A stretch of DNA of 64,000 bases from Actinoplanes sp. NBRC 103695 (GTDB taxonomy: Bacteria; Actinomycetota; Actinomycetes; Mycobacteriales; Micromonosporaceae), in assembly GCF_030269485.1 (NCBI RefSeq), contig NZ_BSTL01000004.1:124001-188000 (forward strand), in the 5' to 3' direction. Both the position numbers and the translations under genes were made by a program. Under the pieces are notes generated by a model. The model ran no database searches, was not told where the DNA came from, and saw nothing but the letters and a program-made list of their open reading frames with translations. Positions 17,039 through 25,707 of this stretch are shown piece after piece (positions within the stretch are counted from its first letter, which is position 1; each line of letters opens with the position of its first letter).

Positions 17039-17862
17039 GCAGGCCCTCCTGGCGGCCCCGCCGCGATGCGCTCGATGATCTGGGTCATCCGCTCGTCGCT
17101 GTTGTGCGGCATCTCCCAGCGGGTCTCCATCCACCATGTGCAGCCCGCCTCGGTCAAGGGCCGCACCACGGCTCGCGCGGCCTCGGCGTCGTCGGCCGGC
17201 GTCTCGCCCTCGGCGAGGATGTCCAGGTCGGCGGGGGCGCCTTGTGCGGTGAGCCAGGCACGAGTCGCCCGGATCGTCTCCGGCGTCTGCTCGTGCCCGG
17301 GGATTAGTCCATCGCATTTCAGGACCCGCCGCATCGATTTCGGCCGGGGCCATTTCGCCACCACCCAGATCGGCACCCGGGCCTGCACCGGGCGGCCGAC
17401 CTCACCGAGGTCGTTGCGCTCCACCGCATAGCGGTAGTGCCGCCCCTCGAATCTCGGCTCACCCGCCCACAGCGCACGCATCAGGTCGATGCCCTCGTCC
17501 ATCATCTCGGCCCGGATACGGAGATCGGTCTCCTCCCCGGTCAGCGGGAGGTCGGTGGTCACCGCGCCGACGCCGACCCCGAGGATCGCCCGGCCGCCGG
17601 AGAGCTGGTCGACGGTCGCGACCTGACTCGCCACTTTCCACGGGCGGCGCCACGGCAGAGGGGTGAGGATCGTGCCCAGGCGGACGCGCTCGGTGCGAGC
17701 GGCCATCGCGGCGAGCAGGCTCCACGCGTCGACGCCATATGCCGCCTCCCACACGAACACCCCGTCCCACCCCGAGCGCTCGGCCAGCACGGCCTGCTCG
17801 AGCTGCTGCGCCGCGGTGCCGCCGGGAAGGATCACGCCGTATCGCATCATCTGCTCTGCCAT
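17035..17862 (-). CDS. LLM-class flavin-dependent oxidoreductase
   Basis: A 275-residue luciferase-like TIM-barrel protein (F420- or FMN-dependent class). It starts MRYGVILPGGTAAQQLEQAVLAERSGWDGVFVWE and has the typical strands RVRLGTILTPLPWRRPWKVASQVATVD and GGRAILGVGVGAV. It could be an F420-dependent oxidoreductase or a monooxygenase; the cofactor cannot be decided by eye. Translationally coupled (ATGA) to the epoxide hydrolase downstream and 12 nt after the TIGR03086-like gene, forming a probable three-gene unit on the minus strand. Confidence 0.87.
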   Translation of the reverse strand: MAEQMMRYGVILPGGTAAQQLEQAVLAERSGWDGVFVWEAAYGVDAWSLLAAMAARTERVRLGTILTPLPWRRPWKVASQVATVDQLSGGRAILGVGVGAVTTDLPLTGEETDLRIRAEMMDEGIDLMRALWAGEPRFEGRHYRYAVERNDLGEVGRPVQARVPIWVVAKWPRPKSMRRVLKCDGLIPGHEQTPETIRATRAWLTAQGAPADLDILAEGETPADDAEAARAVVRPLTEAGCTWWMETRWEMPHNSDERMTQIIERIAAGPPGGPA

Positions 17863-17874
17863 GGCCCCGTCCTA

Positions 17875-18486
17875 TCAGGCAGGTCCGACAGTTTCCGGCC
17901 GCCAGGCCGCCGACCGGCCGAGACGGCCGAGGAACTCGATCTCCGCAGGCGCGTCCGGTGGGACCGGGATGCCGGGGCCGAAGGCGGCGCCGGGACGCGT
18001 GCGGCCCTCGTCATCGGGCACCTCACGGGCGATCGGCAGAGCCACAGCCAGCGCGTCCGGCGGAGGTGACCACGGCAGCCCGAGCGTGGCCGCGACATCC
18101 CAGCCGTGAGCGAGGTAGTCGACCAGGTGGAAACCCACGGCGAAACGCCCGGGTATCGGCTCGGGCCGGATCTCGGGCAGGTGGAACGGCCGGTCCAGCA
18201 CGCCCTCGCCCTCGAACGCCGATAGCACGACGGCGGCGCTCACGGCGTACGCCTCAAAGGGTTGTGGGTCTTGCCATCGCTGTCGCCAGACCGCCTCGTC
18301 ATGCCCGCGCCCGACGGCGGCCGCGGCGAAGCCCTCGTGCTGCACCGTCATGTGGGCGAGCAGAGCACGCAGGTCCCAGCCCGAGCATGGCGTGGGGCGA
18401 GCCAGGTCAGCGTGGGCGGCGCGGTGCGTCAGATCGACAGTGGCTCGAACGGCGGCGGCGTCGGCTTGGAGCAGATCAATAGGCAT
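17875..18486 (-). CDS. TIGR03086-type DinB-fold metal-binding protein
   Basis: A 203-residue protein of the mycothiol-dependent isomerase-like/DinB fold (TIGR03086 group). Visible features are RPTPCSGWDLRALLAHMTVQHEGF near 30-53, a central acidic helix, and HLVDYLAHGWDVAATLG near 120, which together supply the three-His metal site expected for the fold. ATG 18486 is chosen over a frame that reads into the divergent MarR gene, and it coincides with a leaderless promoter. Function may be mycothiol-linked detoxification, as for relatives; the substrate is unknown. Confidence 0.82.
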   Translation of the reverse strand: MPIDLLQADAAAVRATVDLTHRAAHADLARPTPCSGWDLRALLAHMTVQHEGFAAAAVGRGHDEAVWRQRWQDPQPFEAYAVSAAVVLSAFEGEGVLDRPFHLPEIRPEPIPGRFAVGFHLVDYLAHGWDVAATLGLPWSPPPDALAVALPIAREVPDDEGRTRPGAAFGPGIPVPPDAPAEIEFLGRLGRSAAWRPETVGPA

Positions 18487-18492
18487 GTGCTT

Positions 18493-18521
18493 ACGATATA
18501 CCTGAGCGTACGATCTGTCAA
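18493..18521 (-). promoter_or_regulatory. Consensus promoter for leaderless transcription of the 18486 gene
   Basis: On the minus strand TTGACA (18521-18516), a 17-bp spacer and TATCGT (18498-18493) precede ATG 18486 by six bases, which places the start of transcription at the start codon. The whole MarR/TIGR03086 intergenic space is 54 bp, and two direct copies of TACGAT (18492 and 18509, 17 bp apart) lie on or beside these elements, so MarR binding here would affect both genes. Confidence 0.65.
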
Positions 18522-18540
18522 CGGGTATCTTTTCGGCGTG

Positions 18541-18981
18541 ATGAGCGACACGGAGCGGCCCGATCTGGGCGCGATGGCGGCCCGGCTGGCACGCCGCCTG
18601 ATCACCCTCGAGCAGCCGATCCTCGCCGAGAACGACCTCTCGATGTGGGCGTATGTGGTGCTCTCGGCCCTGAGCGACGAGCCGATGCGCACCCAGGCGG
18701 CGCTGGCCCGGTCGATCGGCGCGGACAAGACGCGGCTCATCCCGGTGCTCGACGATCTGCAGCGGCGCGGCCTGATCGAGCGGGAGCCGGACCCGGCCGA
18801 CCGGCGGGTCCGGCTGCTCGCGCTCACACCGGCCGGGCGAGACGTCCACGCGGTGGTGCGGGTGGCGATCCGCGCCGCCGAGCGAGGGCTCCTCGAAGCG
18901 TTATCCACAGGGGATGAGCAGGTGTTTCTCCGCTGCCTCCAGGTTTTGTCGGAGGGCGGTGCTAAACCTGACGCCGACTGA
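18541..18981 (+). CDS. MarR-family transcriptional regulator
   Basis: A 146-residue winged-helix regulator. The recognition region is MRTQAALARSIGADKTRLIPVLDDLQRRGLIEREPDPADRRVRLLALTPAGR, typical of MarR including the DRR wing. ATG 18541 is used; an adjacent GTG at 18538 is an alternative. It is divergent from the detoxification-type unit (18486-15896) across only 54 bp, so it is the likely regulator of that unit and of itself. The ligand is unknown. Confidence 0.88.
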   Translation: MSDTERPDLGAMAARLARRLITLEQPILAENDLSMWAYVVLSALSDEPMRTQAALARSIGADKTRLIPVLDDLQRRGLIEREPDPADRRVRLLALTPAGRDVHAVVRVAIRAAERGLLEALSTGDEQVFLRCLQVLSEGGAKPDAD

Positions 18982-19001
18982 GGGAGGTCCCGATGCGCGC
19001 G

Positions 19002-20519
19002 TCAGACGACGTCGAAATTCGCCATCATCGCCATGTCCTCGTGCTCGAGGTTGTGGCAGTGCAACATGTACTTGCCACGGTGGCCGGCGAACTTCGCCAG
19101 CACCTCCACCGTCTCGTACGGTCGTACGTCCACCGTGTCCTTCCAGCCGGTCTCCCACGGCTCCGGCGAGCGCCCGGCCCGCGACAGGACCTGGAAATGT
19201 GCCAGGTGGACGTGCACCGGGTGGTGGAAATCGCTGGTGAACCGCCACAGCTCGACGGTGTCCAGGCGAGGCGCCGCGAGGCTGCCGGCCGGGTCGTAAA
19301 GCCGGCGGTTGACCGTCCACCGCCCCTCGTCGTAACGGAAGTCGAACTGCCGTTCGGTGACCGCGTCGGCCGTGGTGAGCGGGGGCTCCGCGGCCGCCAG
19401 GCGGTCCGGCACCCGGCTGTCGTCGGTCGCCTGCCGGACGACGGCGAACCGCATCACCTCGGTCGTTCCGCCGGTGCCGAAATCGTTGACCAGGGTCGCC
19501 TCGGTCCCGATCGGGAGGCCGGCGAAATCGACGACGACGTCGTACCGTTCGCCCGGCGTGACGATGATCTCGGTGTGCGTGATCGGCGCGGACAGCAGCC
19601 CGTCGTCACTGCCGATCTGGATCATCGGCAGCCGCCGGCCACCGGCCCGCAGGGCCAGGCGGTACCGCCTGGCGTTCGAGGCGTTGACCAGCCGCAGCCG
19701 ATACCGGACGCCGCTGACCTCGTGCCGCGGCCAGGCGACCCCGTTGACCAGGATCACGTCGCCGAAGACGCCGGTGACGAACTGACCGCGGGCGCCGGGC
19801 GCGTGCATCGCCATGTCCTGCGACGGGTACTGCAACGAGCCGTCCTCGTCGAACGCGCGGTCGCAGATCACCAGGGGCAGGTCCCGCTCGTCGCGGGGCA
19901 GCGGCAGCGCCTCTTCCCGCGGGTCGGTGATCACGCAGAGGCCGAGCAGGCCGCGCCACACCTGCGGGCCGGTGAAGTCCATCCGGTGGTCGTGGTACCA
20001 GAGCGTCGCCGCCCGTTGCGCCATCGGGTAGTGGTAGTCACGGCTGATCTCGTGCACCTGTCCGGGGGCGCCGTGCTGCACCGGCGGCGCGGGCGAGTAC
20101 CCGCGCGGGGTGGTGAGGTCGGTGGGGAACCCGTCGGAGTCCGGCGGGGTGACGCCGCCGTGCAGGTGCGTCGACGTCGGCACCGGCAGTTCGTTGCGGA
20201 TCGTCACGACCATCGGCCGGCCGCGCCGGCCGCGCAGGGTCGGCCCGGGGAAGGTGCCGTCGTAACCCCAGATCCGGGTCTTGCGGTCGGGCAGCAGGTT
20301 GACGTCGGCCACCCGCTGGGTGAGCACGTAATGGTCGGCGTCGGCGGTGACCCGTACGGGCCGGGCGGTCGCCGGGATCGGCAGCGGCGTGACGAAGCGT
20401 GGCGGGTGGACCTTGCTGGTCAGCAGGCGGCCGGTTCCCGGTCCGTCGGACAGGCGCCCGCAGCCGGCGACGGTGGCCGCGCCGGCGAGTGTCAGCAGAC
20501 CGCGGCGGGTCAGGCTCAT
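19002..20519 (-). CDS. Multicopper oxidase, Tat-exported lipoprotein
   Basis: A 505-residue three-domain multicopper oxidase (CueO/SufI-like) acting outside the membrane. The N-terminus MSLTRRGLLTLAGAATVAGC has a twin-arginine motif and a lipobox-like Cys. Copper-ligand motifs are all present: STHLHGG, LWYHDHRMD, HHPVHVHLAHF and HCHNLEHEDMAMM, the last with a Met at the axial type-1 position. Likely activity is oxidation of Cu(I), Mn or phenolics. ATG 20519 overlaps the stop of the upstream membrane-protein gene (ATGA), so a longer frame is rejected. Confidence 0.92.
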   Translation of the reverse strand: MSLTRRGLLTLAGAATVAGCGRLSDGPGTGRLLTSKVHPPRFVTPLPIPATARPVRVTADADHYVLTQRVADVNLLPDRKTRIWGYDGTFPGPTLRGRRGRPMVVTIRNELPVPTSTHLHGGVTPPDSDGFPTDLTTPRGYSPAPPVQHGAPGQVHEISRDYHYPMAQRAATLWYHDHRMDFTGPQVWRGLLGLCVITDPREEALPLPRDERDLPLVICDRAFDEDGSLQYPSQDMAMHAPGARGQFVTGVFGDVILVNGVAWPRHEVSGVRYRLRLVNASNARRYRLALRAGGRRLPMIQIGSDDGLLSAPITHTEIIVTPGERYDVVVDFAGLPIGTEATLVNDFGTGGTTEVMRFAVVRQATDDSRVPDRLAAAEPPLTTADAVTERQFDFRYDEGRWTVNRRLYDPAGSLAAPRLDTVELWRFTSDFHHPVHVHLAHFQVLSRAGRSPEPWETGWKDTVDVRPYETVEVLAKFAGHRGKYMLHCHNLEHEDMAMMANFDVV

Positions 20520-20959
20520 CGCCGGGTCCGGTACGCGCAGGCCCACCAGGTGAATCCGCTGATCAGGCCCATCAGCGCGACGCCGATCGGGATGTGCAGC
20601 CCGATCAGCCGGGCGAACCCGATCCCGGCCTGGAAGGTGATCAGGAGCCACACCGAGGTGGCGACCACGATCGGCCACCACGGGCCCCGGCCCGGACGCA
20701 CCAGCAGCACGGCGCCGACCACGAGCAGGCCGGAGGTGAGGAAGAGCAGGGTGCCGTTCGCGCTGTGCAGGCCGAGCAGCGACACCTGCCCGGTGACGAA
20801 TCCACCGGCCAGCGCGGCCTGCAACAGCACCTGGATCAGCACCAGGACGGAGACGGCGCGCAGCACGCCGATGGGCCAGCGGGCGCCCGGTCTGGGCGCC
20901 GGGATCGGTGGTGGCTCCGCGCGGGTGGCCGACGTCGCGGACAGCGGATTCTTGAGCAC
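20516..20959 (-). CDS. Four-helix membrane protein coupled to multicopper oxidase
   Basis: A 147-residue integral membrane protein with a Pro-rich cytoplasmic start and four predicted helices (about 33-55, 62-85, 93-115 and 120-140). No metal-binding cluster stands out beyond a His in the second and fourth loops. It starts at GTG 20959 with GAAGGA upstream and overlaps the oxidase start by four bases, so it probably works with the oxidase, for example in membrane redox or copper handling. Function unknown. Confidence 0.72.
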   Translation of the reverse strand: MLKNPLSATSATRAEPPPIPAPRPGARWPIGVLRAVSVLVLIQVLLQAALAGGFVTGQVSLLGLHSANGTLLFLTSGLLVVGAVLLVRPGRGPWWPIVVATSVWLLITFQAGIGFARLIGLHIPIGVALMGLISGFTWWACAYRTRR

Positions 20960-21032
20960 GGTTTCATCCTTCGGGCGAAGGCGTGATCGCGGATCCGGCG
21001 CCGCACCTAGGGGAGGGCCGGATTTCTGCAGC

Positions 21033-21548
21033 TCAGAAGAGGCCGCCGACCCCCGGTTCGCTCACGGCTCGGGCCTCCGCCAGTGTCGTGGGGCCGGCGG
21101 CGACCGCCTCCTGCAGCCCGCGGGCCGCGAGCCGGTCGGCGCGCTCGTTCTCGGGGTGGCCGGCGTGGCCCTTTACCCAGTGCCAGCGCACGTCGTGCCG
21201 GCTCACCGCCGCGTCGAGGAGCTGCCAGAGGTCGACGTTCTTGACCGGCTGCCGGGCGGTGGTCTGCCAGCCGTTGGCCTTCCAGCGGGGCAGCCACTTG
21301 GTGATCCCGTCACGGACGTAGACGCTGTCGGTGTAGAGCATCACCGTCAGGGGCGCGCGGTTCAGCGACTCGAGCGCGCGGATCGGCGCGGTCAGTTCCA
21401 TCCGGTTGTTGGTGGTCGTGTTGGCATCACCGCCGCAGAGGTCACGCTCGGACTTGCCGTACCGCAGGACCGCGCCCCAGCCGCCGGGGCCCGGATTCGG
21501 GATGCAGGCCCCGTCGGTGTAGATCTCGACGACGGTTCGATCGGTCAT
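21033..21548 (-). CDS. rnhA: Ribonuclease HI
   Basis: A 171-residue RNase HI, which cleaves RNA in RNA-DNA hybrids. The active-site carboxylates are visible in [34 protein letters not shown] and [12 protein letters not shown] (D-E-D-D). The 25 residues after this core are a short extension. The frame continues upstream to 22514, but ATG 21548 is the family start and the upstream part lies under the ABC exporter gene. It stands alone, divergent from the exporter operon. Confidence 0.94.
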   Translation of the reverse strand: MTDRTVVEIYTDGACIPNPGPGGWGAVLRYGKSERDLCGGDANTTTNNRMELTAPIRALESLNRAPLTVMLYTDSVYVRDGITKWLPRWKANGWQTTARQPVKNVDLWQLLDAAVSRHDVRWHWVKGHAGHPENERADRLAARGLQEAVAAGPTTLAEARAVSEPGVGGLF

Positions 21549-21821
21549 GGCGGGCACCCTACCGACCACGGGCGGTCCAGTCGCACACCCGGCCGGGGGA
21601 CGACAGTTGCGAACGCAACAGATCCACCCTGGGGAGGAGCGGAGCGGCCGCCGGGACGAGGCCCGGCGCCCGCCGGCCCGGTAGACAGGAAGGACGAGAC
21701 CCGGAGGGGTGGGACAGTGCTGGTGACACAGCGTCGCGCGGCTCGCCGTCCGGTGGCGGCCGGGCGCAACGTATCGTGGCCGGAGCGGATCCGCCGGGAT
21801 TCGCCTGGACGATGGGGCGGG

Positions 21822-22778
21822 ATGAGTCAGGCCGGGGCCGTCGAGGTGCGGGATGTGGTGGTTCGCTACGGCGACGTCACCGCCGTGGACGGCGTCTCGC
21901 TCACCGCGCCGCGCGGGCAGGTGCTCGCCCTGCTCGGCAACAACGGGGCCGGGAAGACCAGCCTGCTGCAGGTCTGCGAGGGTTTCCGGCGGCCGGACGG
22001 CGGAGTTGCCACGGTGCTCGGGCTCGACCCGGTCGGTGATCACGACGCGCTGATGCCCCGGCTCGGGATCATGCTGCAGGCGGGTGGCGTCTACCCGTGG
22101 GCGACCGTCGGGGAGATCCTCGAGCTGTTCGCCGGGTTCGCCGCAACGCCGCTCGACACCGGCATGCTGCTCGACCGGCTCGGTCTGCGCGGTGTCCGGC
22201 GCACCCGCTGGCGGCGGCTGTCCGGCGGCGAGCAGCAGCGGCTCGCGCTCGCGGTCGCGCTGGTCGGACGGCCGGAACTGGTCTTCCTCGACGAGCCGAC
22301 CGCCGGCATGGACACCGAGGCGCGGCACACCACGTGGCAGCTCGTCGAGGAGTTGCGGGCCGACGGTGTGTCCGTCCTGCTCACGACGCACCTGCTGGAC
22401 GAGGCCGAGCGACTCGCCGACCAGGTGGTGATCATGCGATCGGGGCGGGTGGCGGCAACCGGGACACCGGCCGAGCTCACCGCCGCGGCGGGAATCGACC
22501 TGCTCGAGGTGCACGCCGACGCGGGCCTGCCGGTGACGGCGCTGGGCGATCGCATCGACGCCAAGATCGACGAGACGTCGCCGGGGGAGTACTCGATCGC
22601 CGGCGCACTGGACAGCGCGGCCATCGCGGCGGTGCTGGCCTGGTTCGCGGAGGCGGACGCCCGGGTGACCTCGGTGAACTCCCGGCGGCGCACGCTGGAG
22701 GACGTCTACCTGGCGCTGACCACAACGAGGGCGCCCGCGGCCACGAGCATCACGACCTCGACGGAGGCGCCGCGATGA
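21822..22778 (+). CDS. ABC-2 type exporter ATP-binding protein (first pair)
   Basis: A 318-residue ATPase subunit of a DrrA-like exporter. It has a Walker [11 protein letters not shown], signature [15 protein letters not shown], Walker [13 protein letters not shown] and an H-loop TTHLLDE. A C-terminal extension of about 90 residues is typical of ABC-2 exporters. ATG 21822 follows GGGGCGGG. It overlaps the permease gene as ATGA. The ~270 bp upstream contains no gene; an inverted repeat GTTGCG-AA-CGCAAC lies at 21606-21619. Confidence 0.91.
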   Translation: MSQAGAVEVRDVVVRYGDVTAVDGVSLTAPRGQVLALLGNNGAGKTSLLQVCEGFRRPDGGVATVLGLDPVGDHDALMPRLGIMLQAGGVYPWATVGEILELFAGFAATPLDTGMLLDRLGLRGVRRTRWRRLSGGEQQRLALAVALVGRPELVFLDEPTAGMDTEARHTTWQLVEELRADGVSVLLTTHLLDEAERLADQVVIMRSGRVAATGTPAELTAAAGIDLLEVHADAGLPVTALGDRIDAKIDETSPGEYSIAGALDSAAIAAVLAWFAEADARVTSVNSRRRTLEDVYLALTTTRAPAATSITTSTEAPR

Positions 22779-23533
22779 GCGCGGGGACCTTCGCGCCGGC
22801 GCCCGGGCGCGCTCCCCGCGGGACGGTGGTCCGCCGGCAGATCCGGATGGAGTTGCTGCTGACGGCGCGGCGGGGCGAAGCGGTCGTGCTGGCCATGGGC
22901 GTGCCGCTGCTGGTGCTGCTCGGGGCCGGGCTCACCGATGCGACCAATGTCCCGGGTGACGACCGGCTCGCCTACGTGGTGCCCGGCGTGCTCGCGCTGA
23001 CGGTGATGTCCACGGCGTTCACCGGGCAGGCGATCACCACCGGGTACGAGCGCAGCTACGGCGTCCTCAAGCGACTCGGCGCTTCCCCGCTCACGCGGTC
23101 CGGGCTGCTGTTCGCGAAGACGTCCGCGATCCTCGGGCTGGTCCTCGTGCAGTTGCTGGCGTTGGCGCTGGTCGGGGTGGCCGTCGGGTGGCGGCCGGAG
23201 TTCGGGCACGTGCTGCCGGCCGTGGGGATCACGGTGCTGGCCGTGGCGGCGTACTCCGGTCTGGCCCTGACCATGGCCGGTCTGCTACGCCCGGAGACGG
23301 TCACCGCCGGGGCGACGCTGATCTACGTGGTGATGCTGGCGGTGGGCGGGATCATGTTCGCGGCGCCGGACCTCGGCGTGGCCGGTTGGTTCGTGCTGCC
23401 GCTCGCCGCCCATGCGCAGGCACTGCGGGATGCGCTGAGCGGCTCGGCGATCCCCGGAGCGATCTGGCTGAGCCTGGCGGCCTGGGCGGCACTCGGCGTA
23501 ACCGCGGCGACCCGCTTCTTCCGCTGGGAGTAA
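22775..23533 (+). CDS. ABC-2 type exporter permease (first pair)
   Basis: A 252-residue membrane subunit with six predicted helices of the ABC-2 type (DrrB-like), starting at ATG 22775 in a four-base overlap with its ATPase. The pair probably exports a hydrophobic compound, antibiotic or lipid; no substrate can be read. The C-terminus [10 protein letters not shown] is typical. Confidence 0.88.
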   Translation: MSAGTFAPAPGRAPRGTVVRRQIRMELLLTARRGEAVVLAMGVPLLVLLGAGLTDATNVPGDDRLAYVVPGVLALTVMSTAFTGQAITTGYERSYGVLKRLGASPLTRSGLLFAKTSAILGLVLVQLLALALVGVAVGWRPEFGHVLPAVGITVLAVAAYSGLALTMAGLLRPETVTAGATLIYVVMLAVGGIMFAAPDLGVAGWFVLPLAAHAQALRDALSGSAIPGAIWLSLAAWAALGVTAATRFFRWE

Positions 23534-23590
23534 CCCGGCCGCCAGGTCCGTCGCGCCCCGGAACGGGCCGAGCAGACCGCCGCCGCGAAA

Positions 23591-23646
23591 GCGGGCTGCC
23601 AGGAGCGGGCTGCCAGGAGCGGGCCGCCAGGAGCGGGCCGCCAAGG
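23591..23646. repeat. 14-bp GC-rich tandem repeat, four copies
   Basis: Four tandem units of the type GCGGGCYGCCAGGA between the two exporter pairs. The 286-bp gap (23534-23819) shows no supported gene or clear terminator besides this repeat. Confidence 0.8.
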
Positions 23647-23819
23647 GTGGGCGCGCCGGCGCAAGAGCGAGCCGCCGCGAGCGGGCGCGCCGCCGGAAGA
23701 GCGGTCCAGCAGATGGCAAGCACGCGGATGGCCGGGCCGCTGTCCATCGATCGGTGGACAGCGAATGACGGCCGCGCGGTCGTCGCGCCGGAGGGCCCTT
23801 CGGCGGGACGCTCTACGGC

Positions 23820-24644
23820 ATGAAAGCTATTGAGGTTCGTGGGCTGCGGAAGGCGTACGGGGGCCGGGACGCCGTCGCCGGCATCGATCTCAGCGTGCCG
23901 GCCGGTGAGGTGTTCGCGCTGCTCGGGCCGAACGGCGCGGGCAAGACGACCACCGTAGAGATTCTCGAGGGGCACCGGCGCCGGGACGCGGGCGACGTGC
24001 GGGTGCTCGAGACCGATCCGGCTTCGGCGGGCCGCGCCTGGCGTGCCCGGATCGGGATCGTGCTGCAGACGGCCACCGACGCCGCCGAACTGACCGTGAC
24101 CGAGATGGTGCGGCACGTCGCCGGGTTCTATCCGCGGCCGCGGCCGGTCGCCGAGGTCATCGACATGGTGGGGCTGACGGACAAGGCCAAGGCCCGGATC
24201 CGGTCGCTGTCCGGCGGGCAGCGGCGCCGGGTCGACGTGGCGCTCGGCGTCGTCGGCCGGCCCGATGTGCTGTTCCTGGACGAGCCGACCACCGGGTTCG
24301 ACCCGGCGGCGCGGCGTCAGTTCTGGGATCTGATCCGGGCGCAGGCCCGCGAGGGCACCACGATCGTGCTGACCACCCACTACCTGGACGAGGCCGAAGC
24401 GCTCGCCGACCGGCTCGCGGTGATCTCCGCCGGCCGCATCGTCGCCGAGGGCACCCCGGCCGGCCTGGGCGGGCGCGCCACCGCCGAAGCCACCGTGCGC
24501 TGGGACGGCCACACCGAGACCACCGCCGACCCGGCCGACCTGATCGTGAAGCTCAGCGCCGAGGGCGCCGACCTGAGCCGGCTGACTGTCACCCGGCCGA
24601 CGCTCGAGGACACCTACCTGACCCTGATCGGGGAGAAGCGATGA
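23820..24644 (+). CDS. ABC-2 type exporter ATP-binding protein (second pair)
   Basis: A 274-residue ATPase with Walker A GPNGAGKTTT, signature LSGGQRRRVDVAL, Walker B VLFLDEPTTGFD and H-loop TTHYLDE. It is only moderately similar to the ATPase at 21822, so this is not a recent duplication. It overlaps its permease as ATGA. It probably forms a separate exporter. Confidence 0.92.
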   Translation: MKAIEVRGLRKAYGGRDAVAGIDLSVPAGEVFALLGPNGAGKTTTVEILEGHRRRDAGDVRVLETDPASAGRAWRARIGIVLQTATDAAELTVTEMVRHVAGFYPRPRPVAEVIDMVGLTDKAKARIRSLSGGQRRRVDVALGVVGRPDVLFLDEPTTGFDPAARRQFWDLIRAQAREGTTIVLTTHYLDEAEALADRLAVISAGRIVAEGTPAGLGGRATAEATVRWDGHTETTADPADLIVKLSAEGADLSRLTVTRPTLEDTYLTLIGEKR

Positions 24645-25450
24645 CCACGTTGCCGTCGACGCTGCACAACGGGCTCAGCCGCGGCTGGGTGGAACTGCTC
24701 CAGTTCGCGCGGGACAAGACCGCGATGATCTTCACGTTCTCGTTCCCGGCGATCCTGCTGATCCTGTTCGGGGTGATCTTCGGTAACGAGTACAACGACG
24801 CGGGCGTGAACGCGGCGCAGATCTTCTCGGCCAGCATGATCGCGTACGGCATCGTGTCCACCGCGTTCATCACCATGGGCATCGGGATCGCTGTCGACCG
24901 TGAGGACGGGACGCTGAAGCGTCTGCGCGGAACGCCCGTCACCGCCACGGCGTACTTCATCGGGAAGTGGATCTTCGTCGCGACGGTGAGCCTGCTGGAG
25001 GTGGCTGTCCTGCTGGCCATCGGTGTCTTCGGTTTCGACATGCGGCTGCCTGGCGACGCGGGCAGCTGGTGGACGTTCGCGTGGCTGTTCGTGCTGTCGG
25101 TGATCTCCTGCACCCTGCTCGGCATCGCCGCCAGCTCGCTGGTCCGGCACGCCCGCACCGCCGGCGCCATCCTGAACGTGCCGGTCGTCGCCCTGCAGTT
25201 CCTGTCGGGCATCTTCATCCACCCGATCACCCAGCTGCCCGACTGGATGATCACGCTCGCGTCGGTCTTTCCGGTCAAGTGGATCGGCCAGGGCTTCCGC
25301 TCGGTCTTCCTGCCGGATTCGATGACCCGGTTCGAGGCCGGCGGCGCGTGGGAGCTCGGCCGCATCGCCCTCGCCCTGGGCGCGTGGTGTGTGGCGGGGC
25401 TGATCCTGTCGCTGATGACGTTCCGCTGGACCGGCCGCCGCGACGGCTGA
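24641..25450 (+). CDS. ABC-2 type exporter permease (second pair)
   Basis: A 269-residue membrane protein with six predicted helices and the ABC-2 features DREDGTLKRLRGTPVTATAYFIGKW and GIFIHPITQLPDWM. Start ATG 24641 overlaps the ATPase stop. It is followed by an array of 45-46 bp repeats and then by a two-component system that could sense the same compound. Confidence 0.9.
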   Translation: MTTLPSTLHNGLSRGWVELLQFARDKTAMIFTFSFPAILLILFGVIFGNEYNDAGVNAAQIFSASMIAYGIVSTAFITMGIGIAVDREDGTLKRLRGTPVTATAYFIGKWIFVATVSLLEVAVLLAIGVFGFDMRLPGDAGSWWTFAWLFVLSVISCTLLGIAASSLVRHARTAGAILNVPVVALQFLSGIFIHPITQLPDWMITLASVFPVKWIGQGFRSVFLPDSMTRFEAGGAWELGRIALALGAWCVAGLILSLMTFRWTGRRDG

Positions 25451-25507
25451 CCAACCCCAAGACCCGGGGCTTTCGGGTACGCGGCGCGCGCAGCACCCGC
25501 CGGCGGA

Positions 25508-25672
25508 GGCGGTGCGTATGTGTAAGCAGAGCTGAAGTGACGTGGCCGGCGGGGGCGGTGCGTATGTGTAAGCAGAGCTGAAGTGACGTGGCCGGCGGGG
25601 GCGCTTCCTATGTGTAAGCAGAGCAAAGCGGCGGCCCGGCCAGGGGTGCTTCCTATGGGTAAGCAGAGCAAA
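25508..25672. repeat. 45-46 bp tandem repeat array, four units, family also in 56.2 kb gene
   Basis: Cores TATGTGTAAGCAGAGC at 25517, 25563 and 25609 and TATGGGTAAGCAGAGC at 25654, spaced 46, 46 and 45 bp. The first two units share the flank TGAAGTGACGTGGCCGGC. The third and fourth are preceded by GCTTCC and followed by AAA, exactly as in the array at 56171-56297: a 25-nt block at 25648-25672 is identical to it, and a 30-nt block at 25601-25630 differs at one base. The array lies between the exporter operon and the histidine kinase; no gene is supported in 25451-25707. Confidence 0.92.
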
Positions 25673-25707
25673 CGGCCTGGAAGGCCGGGGGTCGGGAGGT
25701 GGGGGCG

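Noticed and set aside
18993..21821. Long plus-strand frame running into the ABC ATPase gene
   Set aside because: The upstream ~940 codons are antisense to the multicopper oxidase, its partner and RNase HI. The real ATPase starts at 21822.
25508..25672. A CRISPR array
   Set aside because: Regular repeats with 45-46 bp period were considered, but the segments between cores are themselves similar from unit to unit, not unique spacers, and no cas gene is present.
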